From positions 1-64,000 of IMG/VR virus record IMGVR_UViG_3300031576_000004: DNA of 64,000 nucleotides. The stretch is one strand, 5' to 3'. The notes under the pieces were generated by a model. It searched no databases. It was not told where the DNA came from and saw nothing but the letters and a program-made list of their open reading frames with translations. Source of the stretch: a virus. The translations under genes and the position numbers were made by a program. Shown piece by piece: positions 13,258 through 22,385 of the stretch. Each line of letters opens with the position of its first letter. Position 1 is the stretch's first letter.

Positions 13258-15615
13258 TCAAATAACTAGAGTGATCCTGATGAAGTTCGCTGGATACAGA
13301 ACAAGGATGTCGATGGTCACCAGGACAGTATCAGGCTGACTAGCGCTCTGAAGAACCTCACGAACCCTGTAATCGCTCAAGTGCCCGTCTGCCTTCAACT
13401 TCTCTCCAACCCCATCAAGAACCGTGGCGAGCTGTTCCAGGAAGATCTTGGTGACATTGTACCGGCCAACATAAGGCTTTGCGCTCCGGCGAACAAACTT
13501 GGCGGTGAAGTCCACAGCCTTAACAATCGAAACCTCGCGGCTCTCAATTGTGGTCGTGTCCGTCGTCAACTGGTGCCGAGCGAAGCATGGGGCAGTATCA
13601 ACATCCTGCGCAATGATATAGGTTCCACCACCAGCCATGATATTCAGCTGAGTTGGGCTGAAATAAGTGTTGGACTTCCTTAGTCCTGTAAGCCCAGTCA
13701 TTGGGACGTTCGTTAACGGCTGTTCTGGCGGCAGTCCGCAGATTTGGCCGCCGACGATTGCCGCGCCAAAGTAACCAGCCACAAATGCTGTAACGTTCTG
13801 CGTTGTTATAGTCGCATCAGTGTCGTCGTCATACGTGACCTCAACCTCGTCCGGCCACACGTTGATTACTCGCCGGTTAAGGAAAGCTTGGCTGTATTCA
13901 GCAATGAATGTGGCCTGCTCTGTCTTATCCAGAGGATCTGAATCGATTCTGTAATCGACGCCAACCAAGGAGATTGGAAGCGCGGAAACCAGGGTAACCT
14001 GAGTCTCAGAGTCAACAGTCAGAATCCTAGCAGAGGACTCTACTCCGAGAACAGTCACAACGACATGATCTCCAGCGACGACCCCGTCTGTAATAAATGT
14101 TCCTGGAGTCGTCGTGTCAGTGAAAATAAGACCGGTGATGTTAGTATCACCAGCGGCTGTCTCTGTAACCTTAGTTTCCTGAATAAAGATCGCGCGATTG
14201 ATAAGCACAATCCTCTCATGCTTGCTCTCAGCCTCAGACTGCTGAGCAACGTGCGCAGCCCAAACCTGATGATTGGCGGGATCCTGTGTTAGCGGGACAA
14301 TCGCGTATACCTCTTGGGCCTCAAGGGCCTCAGATGCGGAGACGTGATCGTCAATGCCATCTTCGGAGATCTGCATGGCATGAACCACTGTATCGGTGTT
14401 CTGAAGGGCCAAGAACACCGCGAATCCAAGCGGGTTGGCAGGAATCGGCGGCCCAAGCTTTGTTTCTGCGTCATCTGAGGACTCGATCGTCTGGAACTCG
14501 TTGATGTGGTCGTTCCTAACAGCAATGTAGCTTACCAGGACGTTTCCGGAGTTATTCCGAGTCGTCAGGGTAATGCTGTAAGGAACGCTTGTGGCTGTGG
14601 CCAGATTACGGACGATCTTGTAGGACACAGTGATCTGCACCGAAGTGAATGCAGGGCTGACGGTCAGGGTAGTTGTTCCTACTGCAGTAACAGTGAATAC
14701 ACCCTGATCGACCCCTGTCGGAGTATCAATTATGACAAGCGAATCTCCAGCCCGAATTCCAAGCGTTGTGAAGTTAACAGAGGCATCCGTGAATGTGGTG
14801 CCGACTGCGATAGAACCGACCCCAGATGGGTCCTTTTTAACCATATTCAGCTGGAGTTCAATATCGCTGACGGTGTGCTCGTTACGGTAAGACCCAGAAT
14901 CAGACCCAGAAGAGATCGCGACAACAGACCCAGCGACAACGCCAGAGCCAAGATAATCAGCCAGATCATCCACAAAGGAGCTGTAATCAGCAGCCTTATA
15001 GAACTCTAGTGTGACCGCGCCGGTGAAGGAAACCGCTCCACCAGTTATGGTTGATACGGTAACCGTAGTCACGGATGTAAATCCGATGATTACGTAGACG
15101 CCAGCGTCTGTCTGAGCGACACCAGCTTTGCGCGGGGTAATGTATAGCTTGCGTCCGACATCCCCAAGAACGAAAGCTGCAGTCGCCGAGGTAAAGATAT
15201 TCGTTGCTGCAGTTGTTACGCCGTCAACAAGAAGCGATATTAGCGTTGTTGAATCGGACGTCTCTCCGGTAGATGAAGAGCTAATAAGGGTCCTTGTGAT
15301 CGGAATATTGACTGCAAGATTAACGCTATCAGCATCAACCGTGAAGTCTGTGCCAAGCGTAATCTCGAACGTCCCGAATGAGTTCTGAATGTAGGCTCTA
15401 ACGCCAGCCTGCTCAACCACAGATCCAGCAATCAGATTCGGATAAGCATAATCCGTCGCCAGGTTCGCATATGCGCCGGCGAGCTGCTTTACCTCGATCT
15501 GCTTGTTAATACCCACGATAACCGTGGGAAGATCTGGGGATGCAAGGGTCGGCGCGTTACGCCTAAATACTTGCTCGACAAAGACGTCTGGCTGAAGAAT
15601 TGGAGTAATCGGCAT
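13258..15615 (-). CDS. Contractile tail sheath protein
   Basis: 785 residues, long for a sheath (commonly 400-660). N-terminus QPDVFVEQVF then LPTVIVG fits the sheath start (P-G-V-Y-x-E-x type). The central 450 residues are Thr/Val-rich beta repeats, probably surface insertions. The C-terminal 120 residues carry the conserved sheath domain: RHQLTTDT, REVSIVKAVDFTAKFV, GRYNVTK, LKADGHLSDY, and the final TVLVTIDILVLYPANFIRITL strands that link neighbouring subunits. AGGAGG lies before the ATG. Confidence 0.88.
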   Translation of the reverse strand: MPITPILQPDVFVEQVFRRNAPTLASPDLPTVIVGINKQIEVKQLAGAYANLATDYAYPNLIAGSVVEQAGVRAYIQNSFGTFEITLGTDFTVDADSVNLAVNIPITRTLISSSSTGETSDSTTLISLLVDGVTTAATNIFTSATAAFVLGDVGRKLYITPRKAGVAQTDAGVYVIIGFTSVTTVTVSTITGGAVSFTGAVTLEFYKAADYSSFVDDLADYLGSGVVAGSVVAISSGSDSGSYRNEHTVSDIELQLNMVKKDPSGVGSIAVGTTFTDASVNFTTLGIRAGDSLVIIDTPTGVDQGVFTVTAVGTTTLTVSPAFTSVQITVSYKIVRNLATATSVPYSITLTTRNNSGNVLVSYIAVRNDHINEFQTIESSDDAETKLGPPIPANPLGFAVFLALQNTDTVVHAMQISEDGIDDHVSASEALEAQEVYAIVPLTQDPANHQVWAAHVAQQSEAESKHERIVLINRAIFIQETKVTETAAGDTNITGLIFTDTTTPGTFITDGVVAGDHVVVTVLGVESSARILTVDSETQVTLVSALPISLVGVDYRIDSDPLDKTEQATFIAEYSQAFLNRRVINVWPDEVEVTYDDDTDATITTQNVTAFVAGYFGAAIVGGQICGLPPEQPLTNVPMTGLTGLRKSNTYFSPTQLNIMAGGGTYIIAQDVDTAPCFARHQLTTDTTTIESREVSIVKAVDFTAKFVRRSAKPYVGRYNVTKIFLEQLATVLDGVGEKLKADGHLSDYRVREVLQSASQPDTVLVTIDILVLYPANFIRITLVI

Positions 15616-15682
15616 TTAACGGTCTCCTCCTGGAATCTGAACGAGGATTTTATCACTAGATAGAAACATTATCAAGCGAATC

Positions 15683-16282
15683 CTATGGGTCCGTTACCTG
15701 TTTAATATCTTGGCCATGCCCGTTGAGCGTTATTGTAGCAGAGCGCATGACAGGAGCGTTAAATGTCTTCTCCCAATTGTCCTGCATGTAGATCCCAGCT
15801 GCAACAGGGACAACTGACAGGTCGGTTACAGAGTCTGCCTGAACAAGAGACTCAGGCCCTATAACCAAGCTGTTAATTTCGAATGTGCCGTTTTTCCTTA
15901 TTTCCCTGGCGAAAAACTGCAGCGACGCAAAGACGAGGTGCGCTAGCTTTTCAGCCTCAAGCCCGTTTCTAGAGAAACAATTAACCGTCATTTCAGCGTT
16001 TATTAGATCCTTATAGCGCTCTCTGCCAGTCCTGAAATCAATCAGCTCGCGCTGATCGATGCTTGTATTCATCCACCTAAGAGAACCCCTATTAACGATA
16101 ATTGCTGGGCGCTTGTCGACGCCAGCAAGGTTCTCTGTGTAGGCGTCTGAAATCATAACTTTTGTTAAGGTTGCATCCTCAGACCATTGGTACTCATTGA
16201 TTCCATCATAGAAGTCTGCCTGAGAAAACGCGTCCTGCAGAAACAGGAGGATTTGATCTTTTATGGCGCTAGTGTAAATCAC
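15683..16282 (-). CDS. Neck / tail-completion-like virion protein
   Basis: 199 residues immediately upstream of the sheath gene in transcription order. It has alternating strands and helices (RPAIIVNRGSLRW, DLINAEMTVNCFSRNGLEAEKLAHLVF) as in tail terminator or neck proteins of large myoviruses. The role is inferred from position and size. Confidence 0.6.
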   Translation of the reverse strand: MIYTSAIKDQILLFLQDAFSQADFYDGINEYQWSEDATLTKVMISDAYTENLAGVDKRPAIIVNRGSLRWMNTSIDQRELIDFRTGRERYKDLINAEMTVNCFSRNGLEAEKLAHLVFASLQFFAREIRKNGTFEINSLVIGPESLVQADSVTDLSVVPVAAGIYMQDNWEKTFNAPVMRSATITLNGHGQDIKQVTDP

Positions 16283-16284
16283 GG

Positions 16285-16590
16285 CTAGGCTGGGCCGCGC
16301 CCGTATATTCCTTGCTGACCAAGGGACGGGCCTTTCTTGTTGCTTCCTTCTTGGTCATACAATTTGCTCGACCTAAGAAGCCCAACAATGCCGCCGCCTA
16401 CAGCGCCAGCTCCGCCTGCGAACAAAGCCGCATAATCCTTGTTCCTTAGAATAAGATTAGCCAGGGCGTGGGATCCAACAAGCCCAATTCCGCCACCAAG
16501 AAGGCCTCCGGCGAGAATTCCGGCAAGGATTGGGTCCATGCCTAGCTTCTCAAGCTCATCGTGAAAACCTTCTTTGGTCTTTATATTCAT
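16285..16590 (-). CDS. Gly-zipper membrane-like protein with DELEKLG leader
   Basis: 101 residues. It opens with a short polar leader ending GFHDELEKLG, followed by two hydrophobic, glycine-rich segments (about residues 19-43 and 56-72) that could span or insert in a membrane. The tail is polar. One of many proteins of this block with the same leader peptide. Confidence 0.72.
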   Translation of the reverse strand: MNIKTKEGFHDELEKLGMDPILAGILAGGLLGGGIGLVGSHALANLILRNKDYAALFAGGAGAVGGGIVGLLRSSKLYDQEGSNKKGPSLGQQGIYGRGPA

Positions 16591-16841
16591 CGGTTCATCC
16601 AGTCCTGGGCAGTTCCGTTTTCGCTATCCTTCATTATTTTGTCTGTACCGCCCCTATCGTCAAATTCTCCAATAGCGTGCTGGTCACCTGCCTGCGTTGC
16701 CATTGAAGAACCTGGCTTCTTATTGCCTTCTCTCTGCGCTCCGAATATCAGCTTCTTCTCGAGCTTCTTCCGCTTTCGCGTGCTAATCTTCTCGAGTTCG
16801 TCAATAAAGCCGTTAGAGATGTCCTTCGTCAGCTTGAACAT
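16587..16841 (-). CDS. Small polar protein with DELEKIS leader
   Basis: 84 residues. After GFIDELEKIS (about residues 11-20) comes a strongly basic stretch (RKRKKLEKKLIFG) and a Gly/Asp-rich disordered tail. No hydrophobic segment, unlike its neighbours. Overlaps the downstream gene by 4 bases. Confidence 0.7.
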   Translation of the reverse strand: MFKLTKDISNGFIDELEKISTRKRKKLEKKLIFGAQREGNKKPGSSMATQAGDQHAIGEFDDRGGTDKIMKDSENGTAQDWMNR

Positions 16842-17071
16842 TAGCCGTTGTTATAAACGATTACCTGGTGAGTTAGATCCTCTGCGTAATGGATATTGTA
16901 AATAGCAAATGCTACGCTCTCACTCTCAAGGGCCTTCAGGAACTCTTCGTATCCGGCTCTTCCCTGGCCCCTGTTCCCTATCGCAGCAAGAACAACGGCT
17001 GGGGCGTTACCAGACACAGCCCCTTCAATGTGGAGGTTAAAGTCTGTGTAGACGATATCGATTAGTGCCAT
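16841..17071 (-). CDS. Hypothetical small protein
   Basis: 76 residues, compact alternating strands and helices (IDIVYTDFNLHIEG, then a C-terminal HQVIVYNN strand). Shares one base with genes on both sides. Not recognised. Confidence 0.7.
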   Translation of the reverse strand: MALIDIVYTDFNLHIEGAVSGNAPAVVLAAIGNRGQGRAGYEEFLKALESESVAFAIYNIHYAEDLTHQVIVYNNG

Positions 17072-17823
17072 TACTTAGCCCCTTGCCCAGCCCGAACACC
17101 GGCTGAATAGAAAGCCCTGGCAAGATGCTTGTTCTCTTCAGCATTCAGCTTCCTCGCCTCATCAACGAAAGCTGATAGCTGGCGCTTTCGCTTCTTCTCT
17201 CCAAGGCCGTGAGCCACAGCAGCGCCCCCAGCAACCCCAATGGCTGCAGGAGCTAGCTTCTTGGCAAGGGCCATAGCCTCTCCAGCAGCAATCTTATTAA
17301 ACTCAGAAAGAAAGGCACCCATGGCGGATGCCGTCTTTCCAAGAAGAGCGCCACGCTGGTCTTTTTCTACTGACATGGGGGTTCTCCTGTGTTCATCGGA
17401 CGTTTCCTCAACGTTCGGAAACTGCTGCGGCATCGCCAATGGGATATCAGACGGCTGTGGCCTGGATAGATCTCTCCGTACCTGAGGTGCTACTTCTGGA
17501 TACAGTTCAGCATTCCGTGGAGTCGGCTCAGAAACATCCATTACTGACTTCTTCGCTGCGCCGAACAGATCCTTCTTATTGCTGACTCCGCCGATAGATC
17601 CTGTCTGAAGCATTGTTCTGATGGCGTTGTTTAGACGCGCTTCTGTTGGCTGAACGCCGTGCAAAGGCATTACTGCCCCACCGCTAACCTTCTTCTTACT
17701 GTTAGATAGCGAAGGCGGATCCTTCAAACGCTCATCGCTGGAGCGCTGCCCACCAGAGCTATAATTGGTCTCGGAGTCCCGAGCCATCTTATCCATCTCA
17801 TTTGCGATTTCAGCTAAGTTCAT
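17071..17823 (-). CDS. Virion-module protein with C-terminal hydrophobic segment
   Basis: 250 residues. The first 150 are polar and Pro/Ser rich. A copy of the recurring peptide, AFLSEFNKIA, occurs near residue 170, followed by a short Ala/Gly-rich hydrophobic helix (AAIGVAGGAAVAHGLG) and a basic helical tail. Unknown role; probably particle-associated because of its position. Confidence 0.68.
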   Translation of the reverse strand: MNLAEIANEMDKMARDSETNYSSGGQRSSDERLKDPPSLSNSKKKVSGGAVMPLHGVQPTEARLNNAIRTMLQTGSIGGVSNKKDLFGAAKKSVMDVSEPTPRNAELYPEVAPQVRRDLSRPQPSDIPLAMPQQFPNVEETSDEHRRTPMSVEKDQRGALLGKTASAMGAFLSEFNKIAAGEAMALAKKLAPAAIGVAGGAAVAHGLGEKKRKRQLSAFVDEARKLNAEENKHLARAFYSAGVRAGQGAK

Positions 17824-18283
17824 TTCTTCGGCCTCCAGAATTTTCGTTCAGAGTTATGGCCCTATTTACCATGATCTCTGGCGTCTCAAGCTTTGCCAGT
17901 TCCACACCTGTCCAAACGAACTTCTTTCCAAATATGTTTCCAGTTGGTGTTAACTGCTGTTTAAGGCTAGCCTTCTTTAATATTCTATTCCTTTTCCACT
18001 TCTCTGTTCTTTTCAGAAACTGAGCTGTCCTTAAATACCACTTAATCTGTTTCGAGCCCTGATCTTGTACCTCTGCATACGGTAAGTCTGACATAATATA
18101 GATTGAGTCGCCAGCAATTGCAACATTAATGCTATCTCTAAGCCGGCCAGTGGGATGCTTGAATACCCCTCCAGTGGCCATATATTGCTTTATGTTCTTC
18201 TTTATGTTTTGCGCAAAAAGTTGCTTTTCGAACTCGCTCGGCTCTAAGCCTGGAGACGATCGAATATCAACCACCGCGAACAC
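17810..18283 (-). CDS. HK97-gp10-like neck protein (probable)
   Basis: 157 residues. TGRLRDSINVAIAGDSIYIM followed by SDLPYAEVQDQG is the core pattern of the HK97 gp10 / minor tail (neck) family, in which a helix before the pattern and a basic helix after it pack around the head-tail joint. Overlaps its neighbours by 14-17 bases. Confidence 0.72.
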   Translation of the reverse strand: MFAVVDIRSSPGLEPSEFEKQLFAQNIKKNIKQYMATGGVFKHPTGRLRDSINVAIAGDSIYIMSDLPYAEVQDQGSKQIKWYLRTAQFLKRTEKWKRNRILKKASLKQQLTPTGNIFGKKFVWTGVELAKLETPEIMVNRAITLNENSGGRRNELS

Positions 18284-18683
18284 TGAAGGCGCTCCTTATT
18301 GTTCTTATTGGATGCAGCGATGCCTCTCCAATGTCTTTCACTGCCTTGCCAGTAACAGACAACAGAGATTCTTTTGGCTCCAGCATCCTTGCGCTGAAAT
18401 CCAAGACTTCCGCTTCTGCTCTTGGTAAATTGCTAATTGACATCGCGCTTCCCATTGTGCCCCCAACCGCCGCTCCTAGTAGTGCATAAGATACTCTCCT
18501 ACGTCTTGTGTCTTCTGGGGTTGTTCCTACAGGAGATACGGCCGCCCCAGCAAGGCCTCCAATAACAGTGCTAGCCAATAAGGACTCTGCAAAGCTTTGG
18601 ATCATGGATCTTTGAACCGGATTTGGTTCAGGGAGCCTTGCCAAAGAAAGGCCTTTTCCGACCAGCTTCTCTAGGAGAGGCAT
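18267..18683 (-). CDS. Membrane-like protein with LLEKLVG start
   Basis: 138 residues. Starts MPLLEKLVGKG, a variant of the recurring leader. Hydrophobic glycine-rich segments at about residues 35-52 and 66-82 (VIGGLAGAAVSPVG, YALLGAAVGGTMGSAM). Unknown function. Confidence 0.68.
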   Translation of the reverse strand: MPLLEKLVGKGLSLARLPEPNPVQRSMIQSFAESLLASTVIGGLAGAAVSPVGTTPEDTRRRRVSYALLGAAVGGTMGSAMSISNLPRAEAEVLDFSARMLEPKESLLSVTGKAVKDIGEASLHPIRTIRSAFSVRGG

Positions 18684-19057
18684 TACTTCGTATCCAATCT
18701 AGCTATCAATTCGTCCTTAACCCTCTCGTTTATCCTGCCGGTCTGAATAAGTTTTCTCGCTAGATCAATCTGACGATCTCTCCTGCCTTTCAATAGCGTG
18801 CCAATTCCGACTCCAAAAGCAGCTGATGCTGTAATGCTTGGGATTATAGCCGCAAGCCACTTATGGCTAAATGCGCCGGTAATGCTTCCTGGGATCATCC
18901 CAATAGCCGCACCAACGCCAGCCCCAGCTCCTATTGAAGCAGGATATGACCATTTTTCCTGCGCTGCTATTTCTCGGACCTTGGCTTCGTTCCTGACATA
19001 GTCTTCAGGATCTTCCCCAAAGAAACCAAGAAAGGCGAGCTTCTCAATCATGCTCAT
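18683..19057 (-). CDS. Membrane-like protein with MIEKLA start
   Basis: 124 residues. Begins MSMIEKLAFLG, then a polar helix and two Ala/Gly-rich hydrophobic segments (ASIGAGAGVGAAIGMIPG and IIPSITASAAFGVGIGTLL). The C-terminus is a charged helix. Overlaps the next gene by one base. Confidence 0.7.
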   Translation of the reverse strand: MSMIEKLAFLGFFGEDPEDYVRNEAKVREIAAQEKWSYPASIGAGAGVGAAIGMIPGSITGAFSHKWLAAIIPSITASAAFGVGIGTLLKGRRDRQIDLARKLIQTGRINERVKDELIARLDTK

Positions 19058-19515
19058 CCTGCAACCCCATCCTCTATTTCTATCAAGCCTTCCGTAAAGG
19101 CAGCAGAAATGTGCCCGCGCTGTTCTGGAGTTAGGTTCATGGGCTCAAGCGTGCCTTGAAACCTTTTAAATGATGCCATCCTTTTCGCCTGCTCTGCAGC
19201 TTTAGCCGCGCCAGCCTCATGGGCCATAAAGCCAATTGCGACTCCAGCAGATGGAATTGCTCCAATAAGCCCTCGTGTCCCGAGGTTTTTAATCCTTGCC
19301 TTCATTGCCAATTCGGCAAAGGCAAGGCTAGGAATGAATTTAGTAATCCCAACGCGAGCAGCCTCAAGCGGGCGATACTTATACAGCGAGGCACCAATCT
19401 TCCTACTAAGCGGGTGATGTGTAACGCTGTGGGTTAATCCAAGAACCTCTCCCTCCCCAGAAAGGGTATTCCACTTCTGCATGGCCATCTGAGTTCCTAA
19501 CCACCCGCCAATCAT
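19054..19515 (-). CDS. Membrane-like protein of the virion module
   Basis: 153 residues. Hydrophobic segment at about residues 84-102 (GLIGAIPSAGVAIGFMA) within an otherwise helical protein. Unknown function; overlaps the downstream gene by 4 bases. Confidence 0.68.
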   Translation of the reverse strand: MIGGWLGTQMAMQKWNTLSGEGEVLGLTHSVTHHPLSRKIGASLYKYRPLEAARVGITKFIPSLAFAELAMKARIKNLGTRGLIGAIPSAGVAIGFMAHEAGAAKAAEQAKRMASFKRFQGTLEPMNLTPEQRGHISAAFTEGLIEIEDGVAG

Positions 19516-20300
19516 TAAAGCAATGCCTCATCTGGGATTGGGAGTTCCCACTCTATATCTGACCTGTTAACTTTTGTAAATAAAAGCGTCTGATGAACAA
19601 CGACGCGCCGCTTCTCTGTCTTTTGGACCTGGACTACGCGCCAGCGACTCATATTGTCTTCAACAACAATATCGGCTGGGCTAATTAAAGGGACGTTACT
19701 CATCCAGCCAGCTGTCTGGTTTGGCTGCATTTCGAATTGGGCGTGCCTAACGGTATCTGAGGAAGGATTAATATTCATTCGAGTTCTTACTGGCGTAAAG
19801 TAACCCCCAACGTAGCCAGTATTAAAACATATTCTGCACTCAGATGAAACCTTCCTCTGCTTGATGTAGTCCCAGCACCCAGTGCAGTGCTGGCCGTATG
19901 TCTTCCTAATAAAGACATATACGTCTCTCCCTACAAAGTCGTCGCTGTTTAGGATGATCTCGTTACGCCGGATAATCTCTTCTGCGATCCGGTCTGGCTC
20001 CTGGACCTCATTTACAAATGGAGCTGTCTCAGCGAAATTGGCTGGGATAGCAATCTCTGTGACGCGGATCTTATAGTAGTATTTCCGCCACTCGCTAATT
20101 AGATCTACAGAGGCGTCCTTGAATGAGAAGTCATTGATAATGTCGTCGCCGACAATTACCCAAGGACCATCTGTAGAACTGCTTCTATAGATAGTGAACT
20201 TGAAGCTTGAGATCGTATCGTTAGTTGGCTTTATTGTCCAATTTACGATTATGAAGTCCCTTGAGAACCCTGTGATATATGTCCTATCAAAGATAAGCAT
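19515..20300 (-). CDS. Virion structural protein with a four-cysteine site
   Basis: 261 residues. The first 95 residues look like an immunoglobulin/fibronectin-type beta sandwich (FIIVNWTIKPTNDT, FKFTIYRSSS, KYYYKIRVTEI). Then a cysteine pair CTGC and CRIC about 17 residues apart, likely holding zinc, and a beta-rich C-terminus. Comparable proteins occur near the neck genes of large myoviruses; exact role unknown. Confidence 0.68.
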   Translation of the reverse strand: MLIFDRTYITGFSRDFIIVNWTIKPTNDTISSFKFTIYRSSSTDGPWVIVGDDIINDFSFKDASVDLISEWRKYYYKIRVTEIAIPANFAETAPFVNEVQEPDRIAEEIIRRNEIILNSDDFVGRDVYVFIRKTYGQHCTGCWDYIKQRKVSSECRICFNTGYVGGYFTPVRTRMNINPSSDTVRHAQFEMQPNQTAGWMSNVPLISPADIVVEDNMSRWRVVQVQKTEKRRVVVHQTLLFTKVNRSDIEWELPIPDEALL

Positions 20301-20308
20301 ATTGCTCT

Positions 20309-20770
20309 CTAGATAGGATTATCGTCGAGGCGTGTCTCAAAGTACTCTGAATGGATACCACCGAATGCCTGTTCAGCATTCAGAGTCTTCTTTAATTGAG
20401 TCTTCTTTGACTCATAGTCCACGACTAGGCGCTCAAGCCAGGCCATGTATTCCTGAGCCTTATCAGACACCTGGACTGTAATCCCACCATCAGAATAGTT
20501 AAGCCTATTCCTAGACTGGAGGATCCCAGCCGACGTCAGCGCCTCAATTACGGCCCCACGGACTAATAGCCGCTTGCTTGGGATAGAGTCGAATGTGAAC
20601 TTCCCAAGCAAGGGAGGGGTGAAATTGAAGTCATCTAGGGCATCCTCCAGATGCACCCTGAGCTGGGTGTCATTGGTCTCGTTGCCCTTGATAAGCTTGT
20701 TAAGGATCTGATGATCCCTAAGAAACATGCGCACCCGCTCGACCAGGAGATCTTCGGTTGTTGCGGGCAT
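20309..20770 (-). CDS. Head-tail connector-like protein
   Basis: 153 residues, mostly helical: an N-terminal pair of helices (VERVRMFLRDHQILNKLI) with an acidic LEDALDDFN segment and a long C-terminal helix. Lies between the capsid gene and the neck genes, where head completion proteins usually sit. Assignment rests mainly on position. Confidence 0.55.
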   Translation of the reverse strand: MPATTEDLLVERVRMFLRDHQILNKLIKGNETNDTQLRVHLEDALDDFNFTPPLLGKFTFDSIPSKRLLVRGAVIEALTSAGILQSRNRLNYSDGGITVQVSDKAQEYMAWLERLVVDYESKKTQLKKTLNAEQAFGGIHSEYFETRLDDNPI

Positions 20771-20774
20771 TTAG

Positions 20775-21329
20775 TTATCCTTGCTGTTTCTGGAGAATCC
20801 CCTCTATTAGGATGTTGCGCTCGCGTGACTTCTGAACGCCATACTTAGTTGCGATGTCCCTAATCTCAGACATCTTCATGCCCTCGAGTTGCCCCTTATT
20901 GTAAAAGAGCGGATCTCCAGGGGCTTCTTCTGGCGGCTTAGGAGACGCGGTTTCCTCTTTAGAGGCTTCAGGAGAAGCGGCTTCCTCTTGTTGTAGCGGA
21001 GGGAGGATTGACTGGCTAGCAAAAGGAGGCTGCTCTTCCTTCGGAGTTGTAATAGTAATCATTGGCTCTTCAACGCCAACGGATTCAACCTCTACTGACG
21101 GCTCAGGAATGTTATCGGCAAGCTGGATTACCCTGCCACCTATATCCTTAACCGCAGGAGCTGGCCGAGCATCTGCAGGCTCAATAGTAATGAGCCCACG
21201 CTGCTGTAGTCTTTGCTCACCTTCCTTAATCTTCAGAGAGTCAATAGTACTTGCTTGCCCAGGCCTAAGAAAGAATGATGGCGAGCCGACTGCTGTTCTG
21301 GAAATGTTGGTTACTTTGACTAGTGACAT
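20775..21329 (-). CDS. Capsid-adjacent protein with C-terminal SAP-like helix pair
   Basis: 184 residues. N-terminal small beta domain (VKVTNISRTAVGSPSFFLRPGQAS), a Pro/Glu-rich linker of about 80 residues, then YNKGQLEGMKMSEIRDIATKY, with ILIEGILQKQ, resembling the SAP or Rho-N helix-extended-helix that binds nucleic acid. Possibly a neck or head protein touching DNA (inference). Confidence 0.62.
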   Translation of the reverse strand: MSLVKVTNISRTAVGSPSFFLRPGQASTIDSLKIKEGEQRLQQRGLITIEPADARPAPAVKDIGGRVIQLADNIPEPSVEVESVGVEEPMITITTPKEEQPPFASQSILPPLQQEEAASPEASKEETASPKPPEEAPGDPLFYNKGQLEGMKMSEIRDIATKYGVQKSRERNILIEGILQKQQG

Positions 21330-21387
21330 TTTTCACCGCTGGTATAGCCGATCTTGACTCACTCTCTGTAAATAGTTAATCGTCACA

Positions 21388-21415
21388 GGGGAGGAGGGCT
21401 TTCGCCCCCCTCCCC
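21388..21415 (-). promoter_or_regulatory. Strong hairpin just downstream of the capsid gene
   Basis: Eleven base pairs with one mismatch (21388-21399 with 21404-21415) and a four-base loop. No T-run follows on the minus strand, so it probably protects or processes the capsid message, or partly terminates it, rather than acting as a full terminator. Confidence 0.55.
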
Positions 21416-21430
21416 ATGACTAGATCGAAA

Positions 21431-22345
21431 CTACGAGAGCTCGATCTTCGCAGCGGCCTTCACGTTACCGATACCAAGCGCAATATCTTCCCAAGACTGC
21501 CACTCAATCAGGTTGGCGCGCTTGTTGATCCAGAACTTTGTCTGGTTCAGGATGAAGAAATTGCCGAGGAACTGGGGGGCGGCGAAAGCATAGATGGTAC
21601 CCTGTGGCACAACACCGGCCTTGATCGAGGTGATGAGCTTGTAACCCATCAAGGTGTTGTACTTGTATCCATCTACCGTGATCTCAGACGCGATGCGCGA
21701 ACCAACGTCGGTAGCCTCGAAGGCCAGAACGTCGTTGAAGTCAGTCTGGTGCATCAGGATGCAGTCAGGCTTGAGCTCGTCATCGGTCAGAAGCTTGAAG
21801 AGCTGGCTGAGGGCGTTACGGGTCACGCGTGTATCGGTAACAGTCAAGCTGTTGCCGGACAGAGCGATTGCCGCCTCAACGTGAGCGAGGAAGGTTACGT
21901 CCTCTTCACGCTGGATATCCTTAACCGAGTTCTCTTCGATGATCTTGGTGATCGGAGCCTCATAGGACAGAAGCTCTTGCTCTGTCTTGTTGAAACGCTC
22001 CGAAGACACTGTGTGGAAGTTCAGTGTGTAGCGCGGGCCGGTCACATAGCGACCGTCCGGCTCACCACGCCAGCTGATCGGCATAGCCCTGGACTCAGGT
22101 TCCATGTCGACGATCTTCACGAGCCCGTCGTGGGACTCGGAACGCTGACAGTCATTCTTCGTCACCATTACTGGCGGAAGAATCTTACGCGTGAAAGAAA
22201 GCTCACGTAGGCGCTGACGCACGAATGCGCCTCCCGCTTCCGCCAGCTTAACCAGCTCCTCGGGGTCGTTCAACGCCTGCCCGAAGAGGCTGTTGATCGT
22301 CGAGGCGTTAGCCCCGAAACGGTCAGTGCCACTCTCGTTAGCCAT
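21431..22345 (-). CDS. Major capsid protein
   Basis: 304 residues, clean ribosome site (GGAGAATT). The pattern fits HK97-fold capsid proteins of large myoviruses: helical N-terminus, E-loop region, the long spine helix (EEDVTFLAHVEAAIALSG), then P-domain strands and helices (NALSQLFKLLTDDELKPDCILMH), and the A-domain TLMGYKLITSI with FAAPQFLGNFFIL. Followed by the decoration-like gene upstream and connector genes downstream, the usual head order. Confidence 0.87.
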   Translation of the reverse strand: MANESGTDRFGANASTINSLFGQALNDPEELVKLAEAGGAFVRQRLRELSFTRKILPPVMVTKNDCQRSESHDGLVKIVDMEPESRAMPISWRGEPDGRYVTGPRYTLNFHTVSSERFNKTEQELLSYEAPITKIIEENSVKDIQREEDVTFLAHVEAAIALSGNSLTVTDTRVTRNALSQLFKLLTDDELKPDCILMHQTDFNDVLAFEATDVGSRIASEITVDGYKYNTLMGYKLITSIKAGVVPQGTIYAFAAPQFLGNFFILNQTKFWINKRANLIEWQSWEDIALGIGNVKAAAKIELS

Positions 22346-22385
22346 TGATAATTCTCCTTTCCTATCCTAGGTCAAAACTCAAAAA

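Noticed and set aside
21388-21415. Rho-independent terminator after the capsid gene
   Set aside because: The stem is strong but no T-run follows on the transcribed strand.
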